The notes beneath the pieces are model-generated. The model did not search any database. It worked only from the letters and a program-made list of their open reading frames with translations, and was not told the DNA's origin. A stretch of DNA of 64,000 nucleotides. Source: Stanieria cyanosphaera PCC 7437 (GTDB lineage Bacteria > Cyanobacteriota > Cyanobacteriia > Cyanobacteriales > Xenococcaceae). Of the stretch, positions 46,552 through 55,070 are shown in pieces. The stretch lies in NCBI RefSeq assembly GCF_000317575.1, contig NC_019748.1, positions 1,008,001 to 1,072,000 on the forward strand, given 5' to 3'. Made by a program: the position numbers and the translations under genes. Position 1 is the first letter of the stretch, and each line of letters begins with the position of its first letter.

Positions 46552-48531
46552 GTGAACTTGGATTGGTTTTTAATTTGTGGCTTAGGAAACTTAGGACAAC
46601 ATTGTGTAGTAGCCTTAGCTGAATTTGGCGTTAAAATCGCTGCTATTGAGCAAAAAGAAGTTATTCACTGGGAAATTACGAAGATTCCAGATTTAATAAA
46701 TAATCTAATTATTGGTGATTGTCGTCAGAACAATATTTTAGAACAAGCCCAAGTTAAACAATGTCGTGCAGCGTTAATTGTTACTAGTAACGAACAAGTC
46801 AATCTTGAAACTGCTTTAGCTATTAGACAATTAAATCCTTATACCCGTTTAGTAGTTCGTTCCAGTCAAACCAATCTTAATTATCTTTTAAGTCAGCAAC
46901 TCGGTAATTTTATTGCTTTTGAACCCACAGAATTACCCGCTTCTGCCTTTACTTTAGCTGCTTTAGGTAGTAACATTTTAGGTTTTATCGATCTAGATGG
47001 TTATAGAATTAGAGTATGTCAGCGTCAGATTACCGAAAGCGATCGCTGGTGTTATCAAAGACATCTCTACGAGTTAAATAGTAATCAAAGAAAAGTTATT
47101 CATTACCGTCCTAATTCCTTACTGACACAATCATCTTCTTTACATTGGTTACCTGATGCAATGCTTGATTATGGCGACACTTTAATTTATTTAGAAGTTG
47201 TTGAAAAATTTTCTCCTCATTTCTTAGGTAAAGTTGCCAAAAAAAAGCAATTTACTGGTAATTTGCAGTTATTTCATCCCCAGCAATTATTCCAACAAAT
47301 TATCAGTTTTGTTCTAAGTTTATCGATTAGAAAAGTTGCTTTTGCTTATAGTGCCGTAGTATTTTTATTATTGTTAATTGGAACAAGCGTATTTCATTGG
47401 TATTACCCCAAAATTAATTTTGGTTCAGCTTTTTTTGCCACTGCGACCTTACTATTAGGTGGTTATGGTGATTTATTCGGTGAAATAACTGATAATACTG
47501 AGATTCCTTGGTCAATTAAACTGTTTAGTCTGGGTTTAACCATAGCAGGAACAGTATTTGTCGGTGTTCTTTATGCTGTATTGACAGAAGCATTATTATC
47601 TTCTCGTTTTGAATTTGCTAAACCGCGTTTTCCTCTGCCTCAAAACAATCATGTCGTCATTATCGGATTAGGTAGAGTAGGACAACAAGTAATTAATTTA
47701 TTACAACAATTTCAACAAACTGTAATTGGCATTATTTTTAAACCTCAGATTCAATCACAATATTCAATTCCGATCCTCTATGGCAATATTCAAGAAACTT
47801 TATCACAAGCTAATTTAACTCAAGCTAAAAGTGTGGTGATTGTCACCGATGATGAAGTACTTAATTTAGAAGTTGCTTTAATGATACGAACAATTAATCC
47901 TTTGCTTCATCTAGTGATCCGTACTTCAGGCAATCGTTCTGGTCAACATTTAACTAAATTATTACCAAACATTCAAGCAATTGGAGTCAATACGGTTGCT
48001 GCGGAAGTATTTGCAGGTGCTGCTTTTGGTGAAAATATTTTGAGTGTTTTCCGTCTCAATCAACAGACAATTTTAGTAACAGAATATCAAATTGAAATTA
48101 ACGATACTCTCAATGGTTTATTGTTAGGAGAACTTGCCTATGGTTATGATGTTATCCCAATTTTTTATCAAAAACCTGTTCATTCTTCGATGTTTTTACC
48201 CTCAGAAGAATTAAAATTGGTCACTGGCGATCGCCTGATCATTTTAGCAACAATTGAAGGATTACGTCGGATCGAACAAGGTCAAATTGATCTGACAAGT
48301 AAATGTTGGCAAATTAAAATTATTCAAGCATTAACTCCCGATGCGATTTTTGAAGGAGCAAATTTGATTTCTAGAATTACTGGTTGTAGTCTTGTTTTAG
48401 CACGACAAACTATGAATAATTTACCTCAAATTTTACCTTTATTTCTTTATCAACCACAAGCGCAAAAATTGGTAAGAGAATTACAAAAAACTTTAGTGAC
48501 ATCAATCATCTTTGCTGCTGATGAAAATTAA
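46552..48531 (+). CDS. Two-TM potassium channel with RCK/TrkA-N domains on both sides of the pore
   Basis: 659 residues, GTG start. N-terminal Rossmann RCK domain FLICGLGNLGQHCVVALAEF (about 6-130). Then a hydrophobic segment (about 262-284), the pore with selectivity filter FFATATLLLGGYGDLFG (about 293-309), and a second helix (about 322-345). A second RCK domain follows (VVIIGLGRVGQQVINLLQQF, about 367-490) with a C-terminal TrkA-C-like part (EELKLVTGDRLIILATIE). GGYGD departs from the usual TVGYGD by having Gly-Gly before Tyr. 45 bp after nanE, same strand. Presumably NAD- or nucleotide-gated K+ flux across the plasma membrane. Confidence 0.88.
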   Translation: MNLDWFLICGLGNLGQHCVVALAEFGVKIAAIEQKEVIHWEITKIPDLINNLIIGDCRQNNILEQAQVKQCRAALIVTSNEQVNLETALAIRQLNPYTRLVVRSSQTNLNYLLSQQLGNFIAFEPTELPASAFTLAALGSNILGFIDLDGYRIRVCQRQITESDRWCYQRHLYELNSNQRKVIHYRPNSLLTQSSSLHWLPDAMLDYGDTLIYLEVVEKFSPHFLGKVAKKKQFTGNLQLFHPQQLFQQIISFVLSLSIRKVAFAYSAVVFLLLLIGTSVFHWYYPKINFGSAFFATATLLLGGYGDLFGEITDNTEIPWSIKLFSLGLTIAGTVFVGVLYAVLTEALLSSRFEFAKPRFPLPQNNHVVIIGLGRVGQQVINLLQQFQQTVIGIIFKPQIQSQYSIPILYGNIQETLSQANLTQAKSVVIVTDDEVLNLEVALMIRTINPLLHLVIRTSGNRSGQHLTKLLPNIQAIGVNTVAAEVFAGAAFGENILSVFRLNQQTILVTEYQIEINDTLNGLLLGELAYGYDVIPIFYQKPVHSSMFLPSEELKLVTGDRLIILATIEGLRRIEQGQIDLTSKCWQIKIIQALTPDAIFEGANLISRITGCSLVLARQTMNNLPQILPLFLYQPQAQKLVRELQKTLVTSIIFAADEN

Positions 48532-48610
48532 TATGATAAAATTTTTAACAAGTAAAGGAAATACAAAATACTTAAAATATTTAGACAACAAGATTTATTT
48601 CGGATTCATC

Positions 48611-49111
48611 TTAATTACGATTAACAATTACAATTTGCCATTGACCAGATTGACTAGTTTGAAAAGCTACTTTACTGCCATCACCGCTAATAGTTGGATG
48701 ACTAACCGAACCGCGAACATTAGCACTTAATAATTCTGTGGTTTGAGTTTGACGATTATAAACAAAAATATCAGTTTTACCCCGTTCATTGGAAACATAA
48801 GCTAAATATTGTCCGTCAGCACTGAGGGAAGGTTGGTCTTGAGAAGAATTTCGACGATTGAGGTTGGGCAATGAAACCAATTGACGCTGTTGTAAATCAT
48901 ACAAAAAAATGTCTCGATTGCTATTACGGTCTGAAGCAAAAGCGAGATAGCGACCATCACTACTATAAGTAGGGTGTTCTTCAGCAGAGTTACTATTAAT
49001 TCCTCCTGTCAAAATTTCAGGGGTAGTCAATAAAGCTCGGCTACAACTACTCATCAAAGCAGCACTAAGGAAACATAACCAGATTAAATTAAACTTTCCT
49101 AAAGCCTTCAT
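48611..49111 (-). CDS. TolB-like beta-propeller (PD40) lipoprotein
   Basis: 166 residues. Signal peptide with lipobox LSAALMSSC (Cys about residue 23). Three PD40/WD40-like blades are clear: HPTYSSDGRYLAFASDRNSN, QPSLSADGQYLAYVSNERGK, and HPTISGDGSKVAFQTSQSGQ. Too few for a complete propeller (normally six), so it may oligomerise or be shortened. Envelope location; function unknown. Convergent with the channel gene. Confidence 0.88.
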   Translation of the reverse strand: MKALGKFNLIWLCFLSAALMSSCSRALLTTPEILTGGINSNSAEEHPTYSSDGRYLAFASDRNSNRDIFLYDLQQRQLVSLPNLNRRNSSQDQPSLSADGQYLAYVSNERGKTDIFVYNRQTQTTELLSANVRGSVSHPTISGDGSKVAFQTSQSGQWQIVIVNRN

Positions 49112-49176
49112 TTATTTTATCTTAATGGTAGTTTCTTGTTTTTCAGCAAATTTACCAAGAAAATGTAAAATTATAC

Positions 49177-49302
49177 ATGATTCAGGAGTCATCGGTATAC
49201 CGCCGTTTAACGGACGAGGCGTACAAGTTCCGCCTACAAGCTGCGGAGTTTACTGCGATTAGTCAAACAAATTCAATTCCTGAGTTTAAGCAACTATTGT
49301 GA
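49177..49302 (+). CDS. Short ORF (41 residues) abutting the sugar transferase, doubtful
   Basis: MIQESSVYRRLTDEAYKFRL then QAAEFTAISQTNSIPEFKQLL; the stop touches the next ATG (TGAATG). Its middle is GC-richer than its surroundings, and 49200-49219 (CCGCCGTTTAACGGACGAGG) shares its outline with the hairpin at 23667-23688, so part of it derives from a repeat. No ribosome site. Could be a translated repeat remnant or a small upstream ORF. Confidence 0.35.
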   Translation: MIQESSVYRRLTDEAYKFRLQAAEFTAISQTNSIPEFKQLL

Positions 49303-50763
49303 ATGGACGGTACACTGTCATTAAACGACAGTTCCTATGTTCATTGCTTTCCGCAGTCAGTATCTCGATCTCAATATCTAATGAATAGTCCTGCTTCTCG
49401 TTCTACTATTGCTTGGTTGCTTTTTACTAGCGATATCATCGGCTTACTGTTCTGTTTTAATTTAGCTTTTTTGTTGCGCTTAGAAGAAATTATCGATTGG
49501 CGATCGCCAATTTTATATGGATTAATTTTAGTTTATTTACTAGGGCTTTATTTAGCAGATACCTATCGACTAGAAATTAAACTTTCTGGTCTGTGGACTT
49601 CAGAAAGAGTTTTATTTGGAATATTGGCTACAGTTACTGTCATTACTTCCTGTATTTATCTTACTGGCTTATGGGGAAGTGAACCAATTGTTGGAAGAGG
49701 TATTTTATTCATTAGCGTTGGTTTTTTTACAATTTGGGCGATCGCCTGGAGATTATTAACAGGAAAATGGGTAAAAATTACTGAAGCAAAAAGTCGTTTT
49801 TTAGTTTTAGGTAGTGGCGAACAAGCTTTACGTTTTGGTTTAGAATATCAAAGTTTTCATGCCAAAACTGATTTTGTTTTTTTAACAAAAAATAATTTAG
49901 AAATTAACCAAAAACTTGAAACAGAGCAAAATTTAATTATTGATAATTTTGATAATTTTAGTACTTGGAGTAAGCAATCTTGGTCAGGAGTTTTAATCGA
50001 CGATACAGTAGATAATCTTTCTAATGAAATGATTAGAGAGTTAATGGAGATGCGATTAAAAGGTGTATATGTTTACAGCTTGGCAAATTTTTGCGAACAA
50101 TATTGGCAAAAAATTCCACCTTCCTATATTCAAGATGATTGGTTTGCTTTCACTTCAGGCTTTAGTATTTTACATAATCGCATTAATATTAAACTTAAAA
50201 AAGTAATTGATAAAGTAGCAGCAGGATTGTTGTTAATCCTAACCTTCCCACTATTTGTACTCGTAGCAATTGCCATTAAACTAGATAGTCCTGGTGCCAT
50301 TCTTTATTCCCAAGTCCGAACAGGATTAAACGGTAAAAAGTTTAAAGTTTATAAGTTTCGTTCGATGTGTCAAAATGCGGAAAAACAAGGAATTCAATGG
50401 GCAAAAAAAAGAGATCCTAGAATCACGAGAGTAGGTTTTTTTCTCCGTCTTAGCAGAATTGATGAACTACCACAAATTTGGAATGTTCTTAAAGGAGATA
50501 TGAGTTTAGTAGGCCCGCGTCCAGAAAGACCAGAATTTGATTTACAGTTAAGAGAAGAAATTCCTTACTATGATGTTCGTTATTTAGTTAAACCAGGAAT
50601 TACAGGATGGGCGCAAGTTTGTTATCCTTACGGTTCTTCAGTAGAAGACGCTTATCAAAAAGTTGCTTACGACCTATACTATATTAAAAATTATTCCTTG
50701 CTTTTAGACCTCAAAATTGCTTTTAAAACCTTGCGTGTGATGATTTTAGGCAAAGGAAGGTAA
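49303..50763 (+). CDS. Undecaprenyl-phosphate sugar phosphotransferase (bacterial sugar transferase family)
   Basis: 486 residues. N-terminal membrane part with four helices (about 28-145), a Rossmann-like middle (about 160-270), a further membrane helix (about 300-325), and the sugar-transferase catalytic domain (about 298-486) with [44 protein letters not shown] and [20 protein letters not shown]. Starts polysaccharide synthesis by loading a sugar-1-P onto undecaprenyl phosphate. No other polysaccharide gene is adjacent. An alternative start is the Met 27 codons in (49381). Confidence 0.93.
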   Translation: MDGTLSLNDSSYVHCFPQSVSRSQYLMNSPASRSTIAWLLFTSDIIGLLFCFNLAFLLRLEEIIDWRSPILYGLILVYLLGLYLADTYRLEIKLSGLWTSERVLFGILATVTVITSCIYLTGLWGSEPIVGRGILFISVGFFTIWAIAWRLLTGKWVKITEAKSRFLVLGSGEQALRFGLEYQSFHAKTDFVFLTKNNLEINQKLETEQNLIIDNFDNFSTWSKQSWSGVLIDDTVDNLSNEMIRELMEMRLKGVYVYSLANFCEQYWQKIPPSYIQDDWFAFTSGFSILHNRINIKLKKVIDKVAAGLLLILTFPLFVLVAIAIKLDSPGAILYSQVRTGLNGKKFKVYKFRSMCQNAEKQGIQWAKKRDPRITRVGFFLRLSRIDELPQIWNVLKGDMSLVGPRPERPEFDLQLREEIPYYDVRYLVKPGITGWAQVCYPYGSSVEDAYQKVAYDLYYIKNYSLLLDLKIAFKTLRVMILGKGR

Positions 50764-50902
50764 CTTGAAAAAGTAGTGATTTAATTTAATTGAATAAGTA
50801 ATCCTCAATAGAACCTATAACAATACACAATCGCAGTCTTACCTCACAAAACTGTAAGATTTACTTAATACTTGCAGTGATGTAAACGAGGTATAAATTT
50901 TT

Positions 50903-53101
50903 ATGACCGTTGCCACCAACATTCCAGCATTTTGTCAAGGTATTCAGTATTTTCAAGAAAAATTGTCGGGTTTTGCTGAATACGGGCAAGAACCAGCTAT
51001 CAAAGAGGGAGAAATTGCGATCGCCTCTACTCAAGACAAAGCAGCGGTTTATCAAACCATGTTAGCAGCCGATGCGCTACGTTATCTAACTCTACAAATT
51101 ACTGCTAGTAAAGAATCAGGACATCCAGGCGGGTTTGCAAGTATTGCCGATACTATTGCTGCTTTAGTGATGCTAGGCTACAAAAACATTATTACTGAAG
51201 TAGGACATCACGCCCCAGGGTTTTATAGTAATGTCTTTTTAGATACTTCCTTAGAAGCAATAAGTATTAATACCGTGCAGGATTTACGCGATCGCTTTCG
51301 AGAAATGCACGGACTTTTAGGACACTTATCAGGACAAATTCCAGGACTATTAAATCCCGCAGGACCTTTAGGACAAGGACAACACTTTGCGATGGCAGGG
51401 GCAAAACTTCATCCTGGTGTGCTATTCCCTGTTACCATTGGCGATGGGGGTTTGGGCGAACCCTATATCATGAGTAGTTTTGGTCATTTTAATACTGCCT
51501 ATCCTGAAGTTACCAATTTCTTACCGATTCTAGTTTGGAATGGTTATTCTCAAGAACACCACAGTATGGTGTCTACCAAAACCAATGAAGAGATGATTGC
51601 TTATTGGCATGGTAATGGTTTTGCAGAAGTAATTTTAGTTAATGCTAAAGATTATGATGATAGCAATCAACCAGGAGAATATGTAGATAGCACCAAGTTC
51701 TCTTTTGACAGTAGAATGGCATTTACTCAAGCAATCTTAGAAGCAACGGATCAAGCTGCTAAATCTGCATTGAGTGGAAAACTAACCGTTTTAATTATTA
51801 AGCAATTAAAAGGTGCAGGTGTACATAAACGAGGCGCACAATCCCATAATTTATATCCAGGAGATAGTGTAGAAAAAGATTATATTGTTAACGCATTACA
51901 AGAGAGGGCATTAACTCCTGAAGCTTGGCAACTAGTTAGAACTAATTATCTTCGTTCTAATGGTGGTGCAGCAGTAGATACAGTAGTTACAGAAAAAGAA
52001 TTACCTTTACCAGACTTAGGCAACTTACCCTTAGAAGAATATCCTGTCGAAGGAGATAAAAAAGTTGCTACGACAGCAATGGGTGCGATCGTAGGTTATG
52101 TTGGTAAACAAGACCCTAATTTTGTCGTGACAAATGCTGATGGAAATGCAGCATCAGGCATCAATAATATTAATGTTGCTCTCAAAATTATTCATCCTAC
52201 CACCGATGATCTTTACTTTCAGCAACCCCAAGGACAAGTTTACGAACCTCTTAGTGAAGATGCTTGTGCTGGTTTAGCAGTTGGGTTAGCTTTGTTTGGG
52301 GCGCGTACTCTTTGGTGTTCTTATGAATCTTTTGCCATCAATGGTTTACCTATTTGGCAAACTGTCACCCAAGCCATGGCAGAATTACGTCGTACTACAC
52401 CTTCTACTATTACCTTGTTTACCGCAGGGGCATTAGAACAAGGACGCAACGGTTGGACTCACCAACGTCCCGAAATTGAAAACTACTTCGCTGCCATGAT
52501 GCGCAATGGTAATGTTTTTCCTCTCTTTCCTTGTGATGCCAATAGTATCCAGGTTTGTTACGAATGGGCATTGAGTACTAGAAATAAAGGTATTACTATT
52601 ACTGCTAGTAAATCTCCTCTCCCAATTCGGACTACTTTTGCTCAAACTCACGAAGGATTAGAAAAAGGTGCAGTAGTATTGCAAGAGATATCTGGAGATA
52701 AAACGGTGACTTTTGCTGTCATCGGTGATATGACCTTAATTCCCGTTTTTGAAGCAGCAGAACAACTCAAATCTCAAGGAATTGGTTGTAAAATTGTTTC
52801 TGTAATTAATCCTCGTCGTTTATACCGTTCTTCCGATGTTGCTTGGGAAACTTGTAGCGAAAAAGACGGCGGTTTCTTAACTGATGCAGAGTTTGACAAC
52901 CTATTTAGTGGTGATGCCTTAATTGGAATTACTGGTGGTACAAGTGCCATGTTAGAAACCATTATGTTGCGTAGTAATTCTAGGCGAGATGTATTTGCTT
53001 GGAAGCGTGGCGAAACTACTGCTAGTGCTGGTCAAATTATGGCGTTTAATGGTTTAACCGCCGATAATTTTGTCAAGCGTGCCAGACAATTGATTGGCTA
53101 A
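50903..53101 (+). CDS. Phosphoketolase/transketolase-family TPP enzyme
   Basis: 732 residues. TPP pyrophosphate motif GDGGLGEPYIMSSFGHFNTA ... TNFLPILVWNG (GDG-N spacing), SGHPGGFASIADTIAALVML, LGHLSGQIPGLLNPAGPLGQ, and the strongly conserved second half (LSEDACAGLAVGLALFGART; TLFTAGALEQGRNGWTHQRP). The latter is typical of a cyanobacterial class annotated as phosphoketolase; it is shorter than classic Xfp (about 800). Would cleave xylulose-5-P or fructose-6-P to acetyl-P; distinguishing this from a transketolase-like reaction is not possible by eye. Own terminator downstream. Confidence 0.78.
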   Translation: MTVATNIPAFCQGIQYFQEKLSGFAEYGQEPAIKEGEIAIASTQDKAAVYQTMLAADALRYLTLQITASKESGHPGGFASIADTIAALVMLGYKNIITEVGHHAPGFYSNVFLDTSLEAISINTVQDLRDRFREMHGLLGHLSGQIPGLLNPAGPLGQGQHFAMAGAKLHPGVLFPVTIGDGGLGEPYIMSSFGHFNTAYPEVTNFLPILVWNGYSQEHHSMVSTKTNEEMIAYWHGNGFAEVILVNAKDYDDSNQPGEYVDSTKFSFDSRMAFTQAILEATDQAAKSALSGKLTVLIIKQLKGAGVHKRGAQSHNLYPGDSVEKDYIVNALQERALTPEAWQLVRTNYLRSNGGAAVDTVVTEKELPLPDLGNLPLEEYPVEGDKKVATTAMGAIVGYVGKQDPNFVVTNADGNAASGINNINVALKIIHPTTDDLYFQQPQGQVYEPLSEDACAGLAVGLALFGARTLWCSYESFAINGLPIWQTVTQAMAELRRTTPSTITLFTAGALEQGRNGWTHQRPEIENYFAAMMRNGNVFPLFPCDANSIQVCYEWALSTRNKGITITASKSPLPIRTTFAQTHEGLEKGAVVLQEISGDKTVTFAVIGDMTLIPVFEAAEQLKSQGIGCKIVSVINPRRLYRSSDVAWETCSEKDGGFLTDAEFDNLFSGDALIGITGGTSAMLETIMLRSNSRRDVFAWKRGETTASAGQIMAFNGLTADNFVKRARQLIG

Positions 53102-53116
53102 AATTTAATTCTTTTT

Positions 53117-53175
53117 CCCCCTTTTCTGATTCTTGTAAAAGAGCGGAGTGACAAATAAGGAAATAGGGGGTTTTT
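53117..53175 (+). terminator. Terminator of the phosphoketolase gene
   Basis: CCCCCTTTTC (53117-53126) pairs with GGAAATAGGGGG (53159-53170) with small internal mismatches, followed by TTTTT (53171-53175). Confidence 0.65.
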
Positions 53176-53577
53176 CAGAAAAAGTCGACCTATTCTTAGT
53201 AATTTTAGTTGCTTTAACTAGAATAATTAGAAAGAATTAAAATACTTAATTAACTACCAAATAAACTAATATCAATTATCAAATAAACACGTTAATTTTC
53301 TCGGACTTTGAAGCATTCATGCCGAGAACGAAATGATAATTTTTGTTCAGAATTTTTAAATATCAATAATTTTCAGTAAGCTTTCGGATGTTGATTTCTA
53401 AACAAATATCTAATAATTGCAGAAGAAGGCACAAATTGATTAGCAACTACTAGGTATTTTTTTTCCTTCATAGCTTTGTTCAAAATATTCAATGAGGCTA
53501 AAGATTTTCAAAATCTTGTTTTGAAGCAACACCTAAATTAGCTTGCTATAAATCTATTTTGTGCTAAAAAAAATAAA

Positions 53578-53627
53578 TTGCGGTTCTATAGCAATTATTT
53601 CGGCAAAAAAAATGCTTTTGACCGCAA
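53578..53627. repeat. 50-bp element with TTGCGGT/ACCGCAA ends
   Basis: TTGCGGT at 53578-53584 and ACCGCAA at 53621-53627 are perfect inverted repeats enclosing AT-rich DNA. Ends match those of the 100-bp element at 12597-12696. It overlaps an in-frame upstream extension of the HDO gene that starts at a TTG; the element suggests that extension is not coding. It could also be an operator. Confidence 0.55.
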
Positions 53628-53634
53628 ATATTTA

Positions 53635-54564
53635 ATGAATTGTTTTGTGATTCTTATGGTTAATCAGGATAACATAAGTTCTGCGAAAAAACAAGCAGAA
53701 AAGCTTACCTTTACTATTCCAGGTAGCGATCGCTTAATTCAATCCGATCAGACTAAGATTGAATGGGCGCAGATTGCTCCAGGCAAAGTAGTAGTAGCAA
53801 CGGTCGACCGTGCTTGGTTGTATCAACCTCATTCTATAGAAGATCGTTTTGCCCAACCGATGGAAGGTGCGGGTAGCATTGCTACAACTAGGAAATTATT
53901 GGATACAGCGATCGCTGCTGCCAAATACGCTATACAGTCTAACGTTAGACCTCCTGCGCTAACTTGTACACGCTGGGTATGGCGATTAGCAGGTGCTTAT
54001 CATTTAACTGCCCCTACTCCCAGACTTTTGAAAGATGCTGCTATTGGTTTTGCTGGCAATGGTCGTAGTCTTTTAAAAAAATGGGCTTTAGAAAAAGCTC
54101 AAGAAGAAAAAGGTCACGACAGACTTGCTTTACTCGACATCCAGTCTTTGGGATACGATGCCGAAGCAGTGGTAAAGGCTCTTGTTCCTCCTGCTGCGGT
54201 AGCTTTGATTGATTACTTTACTCGTAGTGTGCAAGATGACGATCCCATCGATTGTGTAGGGTACACCTATACAATGGAACGCCTATCTTTAGGCATTGGA
54301 AAAGATTACATCCAAAATGTAGAAGCATTACTACCACCAAAGGTTAATGCTACTCGATGTCTGTGCGTACATAGTTCTGTTGGTGCTGATGCAGATCATG
54401 TAGATGAAAATGTATCACTTATATCTCAACTTACTCCCTCGGAGCGGACGCGTATAGCGAGAGCTTGTTACGAAACAGCATTAATGTGTTTTAGTCCACC
54501 ACCTGAAGGTTATATCTCGGATGAGGAACTTGATCAGATCGTGCAACCATTCAAGAAAAGCTAG
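53635..54564 (+). CDS. Heme-oxygenase-like di-iron oxidase (HDO/PqqC-TenA fold) candidate
   Basis: 309 residues from ATG 53635; ATG 53656 (MVNQDNISSAKK) is an alternative and a TTG at 53578 lies in a repeat. The first 90 residues hold a small domain (LTFTIPGSDRLIQS, PGKVVVATVDRAWLYQ). The helical bundle follows with candidate metal ligands spaced as in HDO enzymes: Glu/His in LEKAQEEKGHDRLALLD, Glu in GYTYTMERLSLGIG, and His, Asp, His in VHSSVGADADHVDENV. HDO enzymes use O2 and two irons to oxidise amino or fatty acids (UndA, SznF, BesC). The substrate is unknown. It is followed by a 48-residue peptide gene and a terminator. The family call is by ligand pattern and is moderately sure. Confidence 0.7.
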   Translation: MNCFVILMVNQDNISSAKKQAEKLTFTIPGSDRLIQSDQTKIEWAQIAPGKVVVATVDRAWLYQPHSIEDRFAQPMEGAGSIATTRKLLDTAIAAAKYAIQSNVRPPALTCTRWVWRLAGAYHLTAPTPRLLKDAAIGFAGNGRSLLKKWALEKAQEEKGHDRLALLDIQSLGYDAEAVVKALVPPAAVALIDYFTRSVQDDDPIDCVGYTYTMERLSLGIGKDYIQNVEALLPPKVNATRCLCVHSSVGADADHVDENVSLISQLTPSERTRIARACYETALMCFSPPPEGYISDEELDQIVQPFKKS

Positions 54565-54661
54565 TCTTTACCTGCTCTTATCAAAATTTGAAAACTAAGA
54601 ACAAACTATTTTTAGTACTAATTCACTGATTATCTCAAACACAAACTAAGGAGAATTAATT

Positions 54662-54808
54662 ATGAACACTGCAATAGCTACTCAAATCAAACCAATTGAA
54701 AATAGCTTAGAAGTTTTGAATCAGTTTGGAATTGAGCTTGATTTAGATGGTATTTTAATCACAGAATTTGAACAAGGATTAGCAAACGACCTGGATAATC
54801 CTTTCTAA
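54662..54808 (+). CDS. 48-residue acidic peptide, possible RiPP-type precursor or enzyme substrate
   Basis: ATG follows AAGGAGAATTAATT, a strong ribosome site. Translation begins MNTAIATQIKPIENSLEVLN and continues QFGIELDLDGILITEFEQGL, ending ANDLDNPF. Net acidic, helical in the middle, no Cys and no signal peptide or membrane segment. It is 97 bp after the HDO gene, same strand, and before a strong terminator, so HDO and peptide form a two-gene operon. Small peptides next to heme-oxygenase-fold enzymes occur in PQQ synthesis (PqqA next to PqqC), which makes a precursor role conceivable. No homologue is recognised; function is inference. Confidence 0.65.
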   Translation: MNTAIATQIKPIENSLEVLNQFGIELDLDGILITEFEQGLANDLDNPF

Positions 54809-54840
54809 TCAATTTCGATTATTTCGTTGGTTAAATAAGT

Positions 54841-54875
54841 AGCTAGGTTTGATCAATATTTTGAGTTGCCTAGCT
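54841..54875 (+). promoter_or_regulatory. Stem-loop 3' of the peptide gene
   Basis: AGCTAGG (54841-54847) pairs perfectly with CCTAGCT (54869-54875), 21-base loop. It lies 32 bp after the peptide stop and before the main terminator; could stabilise the 3' end or regulate readthrough. Confidence 0.45.
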
Positions 54876-54884
54876 TCTAAGTGT

Positions 54885-54916
54885 AATTTGGACTTCACCA
54901 AGCCAAATTTTTTTTT
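54885..54916 (+). terminator. Terminator of the HDO-peptide operon
   Basis: AATTTGG (54885-54891) and CCAAATT (54903-54909) form a perfect 7-bp stem running into nine T (54908-54916). Strong Rho-independent terminator. Confidence 0.85.
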
Positions 54917-55070
54917 GCTTGAATTGTTAATAAATGTAATATTTAATTACAAAAGTTGTAAATTTTTGTGACTAGCCGTCAATTGAATAGATTAAGAAAA
55001 CTCCAAAAGTTGATAAGGTAAATTTATTAGGAAACACCCTTAAAATAACAAACTAAGTCAAAAAAATACC

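Larger units (their letters stand above)
53102..53634. other. Long intergenic region upstream of the HDO gene
   Basis: Starts with the phosphoketolase terminator (53117-53175), then about 350 bp of AT-rich DNA with no gene, and ends with the palindromic element 53578-53627 just before the HDO start. The HDO promoter must lie here. Confidence 0.5.

Noticed and set aside
53578..53634. TTG-started extension of the HDO gene
   Set aside because: It lies in the palindromic element with TTGCGGT/ACCGCAA ends and its translation is unlike a protein N-terminus; ATG at 53635 or 53656 preferred.
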